Source: Paenibacillaceae bacterium
GTDB lineage: Bacteria > Bacillota > Bacilli > Paenibacillales > YIM-B00363
Assembly (NCBI GenBank): GCA_018969805.1
Contig: JAGWXQ010000071.1
Coordinates: 1 to 7,364 of the forward strand
Length of the DNA stretch: 7,364 bases
Direction: 5' to 3'
Shown here: positions 4,981 to 7,364 of the stretch, piece after piece
Position numbering within the stretch: the stretch's first letter is position 1
How the letters are laid out: each line of letters starts with the position of its first letter
Notes under the pieces: model-generated
The model's database searches: none
What the model was told of the DNA's origin: nothing
Seen by the model: only the letters and a program-made list of their open reading frames with translations
Made by a program: the position numbers and the translations under genes

Positions 4981-4988
4981 TGCGAGAC

Positions 4989-6761
4989 GTGGTGGTGTCC
5001 ATACCGACAAACAGTCCGCTGCATCCTGCGCAAGTCGAACACGTGCGGGCGTTGTTGCCCACGTTGGATGCGGCGCAATCGATGTGGTTGAGCGGATTTT
5101 TGGCAGCATGTGCGCAAGGCAGCTCCGTGGTGGCGGGGGGATGTGAAGTGCATGTGCTGTGTGCGTCGCAGACGGGCAATGCTGAGCGATTGGCGAAAAA
5201 GCTCGGTGCGTTGCTGACAGAGCATGGGCATCGTTCGACCGTGTGGGCGATGCGCGAAGTAAAGGTTGCGCAATTGAAGAAGATGGGCTTTGTATGCGTC
5301 ATTGCGAGCACGCATGGTGAAGGAGAGCCACCGGACAATGGGCGTGCATTGCATGAATTGCTGCACAGTGCGCGTGCGCCGAAGCTCGATGGCATGCGCT
5401 ATGCGGTGTTGTCGCTTGGGGATTGTTCGTATCCGTTGTTTTGTCAGACGGGCATTGATTTTGATCAACGTTTTGCTGCTTTGGGTGCACAGCGGTTGCG
5501 TGATCGCGTCGATTGCGATGTGGATTATGACGATGCCGCAGCCCAGTGGATGAACGATCTTGTGCGCATCTTTGGAAGTGCTGCTGCTCCACATGTGCAG
5601 GTCGTCGCACAAGAAGAGCGCGTTCCTGCGGTCGTGTATTCTCGTGCACATCCGTGGCAGGCGACGGTGCTGGAGAATACAAACCTCAATGGACGTGGGT
5701 CTGATCGTGAGACGCGGCACATTGCGTTGTCTTTGGACGGATCTTCGTTGGTGTATGAGCCAGGAGACTGTATCGGCATTTTTCCGCACAACGACCCCGC
5801 CCTCGTACAAGATATTCTCGATGTTCTCGATTGGGATGGGGACGCTGTTGTGGCGTTGCCCAAATCGGATGTGCGCGTCTCTTTGCGCGAGGCGTTGGGC
5901 AAACATCTTGAAATTACGGTCGTGAGCAAGTCTTTGCTGAACAATGTGCAGGCGTATAGTGCACACGAACAGTTGCACGCGATGATGCAGGCGGGCCAGG
6001 AGGCGGTGGTGAAAGCATACGTCAGTGGCATTGATGTGCTTGATGTCTTGCGCGATTTTGCACCGTGGACGTTTTCTCCAGAAGTATTTGTCGGTTTGTT
6101 GCGCAAGTTGCCTCCACGGTTGTATTCGATTGCCAGCAGCCAGCGAGCGAATGCCGATGAAGTGCATGTGACGATTCGGGCGGTGCGCTATGCATCGCGG
6201 GGAAGGGTGCGCCACGGTGTGTGCTCGGTGTATTGTGCAGAGCGTGTACAGCCCGGTGACACGGTGTCGATGTACGTGCATACGAATGCAAATTTCAAGT
6301 TGCCCCCGAGTCATGATACACCGATCATTATGGTTGGACCGGGTACGGGGGTCGCCCCGTTTCGCGCATTTATGGAGGAGCGCGAAGCTGTAGGCGCACG
6401 TGGTGATGCGTGGTTATTTTTTGGTGATCGACATTTTGTGACTGATTTTCTGTACCAGACGGAGTGGCAGCGGTGGTTGCACAAAGGGGTGCTTACGAAG
6501 CTCGATGTCGCTTTTAGCCGTGATGGCGATCGAAAAGTATACGTACAGCATCGGATGCGTGCGCAAGCAAGTGCGTTGTATGCATGGTTGGAACGCGGAG
6601 CGGTGTTGTACGTATGTGGAGATGCCTCGGCGATGGCGCGCGACGTGCACGCTGCGTTGCTTGCGGTCGTGCAAGAACAGGGGGGCATGTCTGAAGCGGA
6701 GGCGGTCGCGTACGTCGAGCAGCTGATCGCCCAGCAGCGGTACCAAAGGGACGTGTATTGA
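4989..6761 (+). CDS. cysJ: Assimilatory sulfite reductase (NADPH) flavoprotein subunit
   Basis: This 590-residue protein passes electrons from NADPH through FAD and FMN to CysI for six-electron reduction of sulfite to sulfide in cysteine synthesis. A short N-terminal segment (NSPLHPAQVEHVRALLPTLD, then WLSGFLAA) matches Bacillus CysJ, which supports the GTG start. The flavodoxin domain (about 53-197) has SQTGNAE (60-66), STHGEGEPPDN (107-117) and GDCSYPLFCQTG (144-155). The FAD-binding, helical domain (about 215-440) has RLYSIASSQ (377-385) and GVCSVYC (410-416). The NADPH domain has GPGTGVAPFRAF (450-461), FFGDRH (477-482), AFSRD (508-512), KVYVQHRM (516-523) and YVCGDASAMARDV (541-553), and ends in RDVY, the characteristic C-terminus. 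All cofactor motifs are intact. The linker after the first domain is short compared with B. subtilis. cysI follows 124 bases later on the same strand. Confidence 0.97.
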   Translation: MVVSIPTNSPLHPAQVEHVRALLPTLDAAQSMWLSGFLAACAQGSSVVAGGCEVHVLCASQTGNAERLAKKLGALLTEHGHRSTVWAMREVKVAQLKKMGFVCVIASTHGEGEPPDNGRALHELLHSARAPKLDGMRYAVLSLGDCSYPLFCQTGIDFDQRFAALGAQRLRDRVDCDVDYDDAAAQWMNDLVRIFGSAAAPHVQVVAQEERVPAVVYSRAHPWQATVLENTNLNGRGSDRETRHIALSLDGSSLVYEPGDCIGIFPHNDPALVQDILDVLDWDGDAVVALPKSDVRVSLREALGKHLEITVVSKSLLNNVQAYSAHEQLHAMMQAGQEAVVKAYVSGIDVLDVLRDFAPWTFSPEVFVGLLRKLPPRLYSIASSQRANADEVHVTIRAVRYASRGRVRHGVCSVYCAERVQPGDTVSMYVHTNANFKLPPSHDTPIIMVGPGTGVAPFRAFMEEREAVGARGDAWLFFGDRHFVTDFLYQTEWQRWLHKGVLTKLDVAFSRDGDRKVYVQHRMRAQASALYAWLERGAVLYVCGDASAMARDVHAALLAVVQEQGGMSEAEAVAYVEQLIAQQRYQRDVY

Positions 6762-6870
6762 TGTGCGTGTGAACAATGGCGTCGTATGGTGCGCGCAGCG
6801 TGCGTGATCGGATTGATGGACCATATTTTGCGCAACGGGCATATGGACGTGTCAAACGGGCGCGATCAGC

Positions 6871-6881
6871 GGGAGGGAGAG
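6871..6881 (+). promoter_or_regulatory. cysI ribosome binding site
   Basis: A purine-rich GGGAGGGAGAG ends four bases before the GTG at 6886; the AGGGAG part (6874-6879) is six bases away. It selects this GTG as the start and agrees with the expected N-terminus of the family. Confidence 0.8.
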
Positions 6882-6885
6882 TCTG

Positions 6886-7364
6886 GTGGAAAAAATTATA
6901 CCGCTTGCTTTGCATGAACATGGTGCACCGAGCGATGTTGAGCACATCAAAATTGCGAGCAATTACTTGCGGGGTTCCATTGCACAGGAGCTGGACAATC
7001 CGATTACCGGGGGCATCAGCGCAGAAGACAATCGGTTGATGAAGTTTCATGGCAGCTACTTGCAAGACGACCGCGATGTGCGCTACGAGCGGGAGCAACA
7101 ACGGCTCGAGCCGTTGTATCAGTTTATGGTGCGTGTGCGCATCGCGGGGGGGATTTTGACACCTGCGCAATGGCTCCAAATGGACCATATTGCATCGACG
7201 GCCGCAAATGGGACGTTGCGCATTACGACGAGACAAGCGCTGCAGCTGCACGGCGTACTCAAGTGGAATATGCGTCCAATGATGCGGCGCATCCACGATG
7301 CGTTGTTGACGACGATTGCAGCGTGTGGGGATGTCAATCGCAACGTGATGTGTTCCCCGACACC
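6886..7364 (+). CDS. cysI: Assimilatory sulfite reductase (NADPH) hemoprotein subunit, N-terminal part
   Basis: The first 159 residues are present; the window ends inside the gene. CysI carries siroheme coupled to a [4Fe-4S] cluster and reduces sulfite to sulfide with electrons from CysJ. The visible part matches Bacillus CysI: SDVEHIKIASNYLRG, then DNRLMKFHGSYLQDDRDVR, the ferredoxin-like segment LYQFMVRVRIAGGILTPAQW, and the substrate-pocket motif GTLRITTRQALQLHGVLKWN, followed by ACGDVNRNVMC. Basic residues in the TTRQ region bind siroheme and sulfite in characterised enzymes. The four cluster cysteines lie beyond the window. The gene runs parallel to cysJ and is probably co-transcribed; no strong promoter or terminator is seen in the 124-base gap, though the gap is longer than usual for this pair. 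Confidence 0.96.
   Translation, partial: MEKIIPLALHEHGAPSDVEHIKIASNYLRGSIAQELDNPITGGISAEDNRLMKFHGSYLQDDRDVRYEREQQRLEPLYQFMVRVRIAGGILTPAQWLQMDHIASTAANGTLRITTRQALQLHGVLKWNMRPMMRRIHDALLTTIAACGDVNRNVMCSPT

Noticed and set aside
4932..4988. Longer CysJ start at GTG 4932 or ATG 4944/4947
   Set aside because: No ribosome site precedes them, and the Bacillus CysJ N-terminus aligns from about 4989, which has AGAGGG at the right distance.
4758..6314. 518-codon open frame on the minus strand
   Set aside because: It lies opposite cysJ, is rich in His, Arg and Cys as expected for an antisense shadow, and has no family motif.
6776..7039. 87-codon frame spanning the cysJ-cysI gap
   Set aside because: It overlaps the start of cysI in another frame, lacks a ribosome site and resembles no known protein.

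Overview
The window looks like chromosomal DNA of a Gram-positive bacterium of the Bacillota, class Bacilli. The basis is gene order (pgsA-cinA-recA-recX), a near-consensus SigA-type promoter, strong AGGAG-type ribosome sites with frequent GTG starts, and CysJ and CysI proteins of the Bacillus type. The housekeeping genes are fairly GC-rich (for example 39 of 60 bases at 1321-1380). The family cannot be fixed from the sequence; an Alicyclobacillus-like relative is a reasonable guess.

Layout on the + strand: the 3' end of pgsA (1-328, phosphatidylglycerophosphate synthase), cinA (342-1556), a complex 206-base recA leader, recA (1763-2788) and recX (2785-3213, overlapping recA by 4 bases). This block ends in an 18-bp hairpin that includes the recX stop codon. 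pgsA and cinA look co-transcribed. recA has its own strong promoter, whose -35 box lies on the cinA stop codon. recX is translationally coupled to recA, as expected for a RecA modulator.

From about 3240 to 4800 the DNA becomes AT-rich (22/60 G+C at 3901-3960, 15/60 at 4681-4740). It carries one minus-strand gene for a secreted phosphodiester glycosidase (NAGPA-like) protein and about 650 bases without a recognisable gene. The glycosidase gene has a good ribosome site and ATG, but that ATG is one base out of frame with the protein. One extra A in a six-A run would restore a complete signal peptide. This island sits where other Bacilli often carry further housekeeping genes and is probably acquired.

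From about 4900 the GC-rich DNA returns with the assimilatory sulfite reductase genes: cysJ (4989-6761, complete flavoprotein subunit) and cysI (from 6886, cut by the window end). Together they reduce sulfite to sulfide with NADPH. Two large inverted repeats that compete for the same GCACC segment lie just before the likely cysJ promoter.

I see no CRISPR array, rRNA, tRNA, transposase or phage gene. No wholly new system is evident. The most interesting items are non-coding: the recA leader, the frameshifted secreted-protein gene and the paired hairpins before cysJ.
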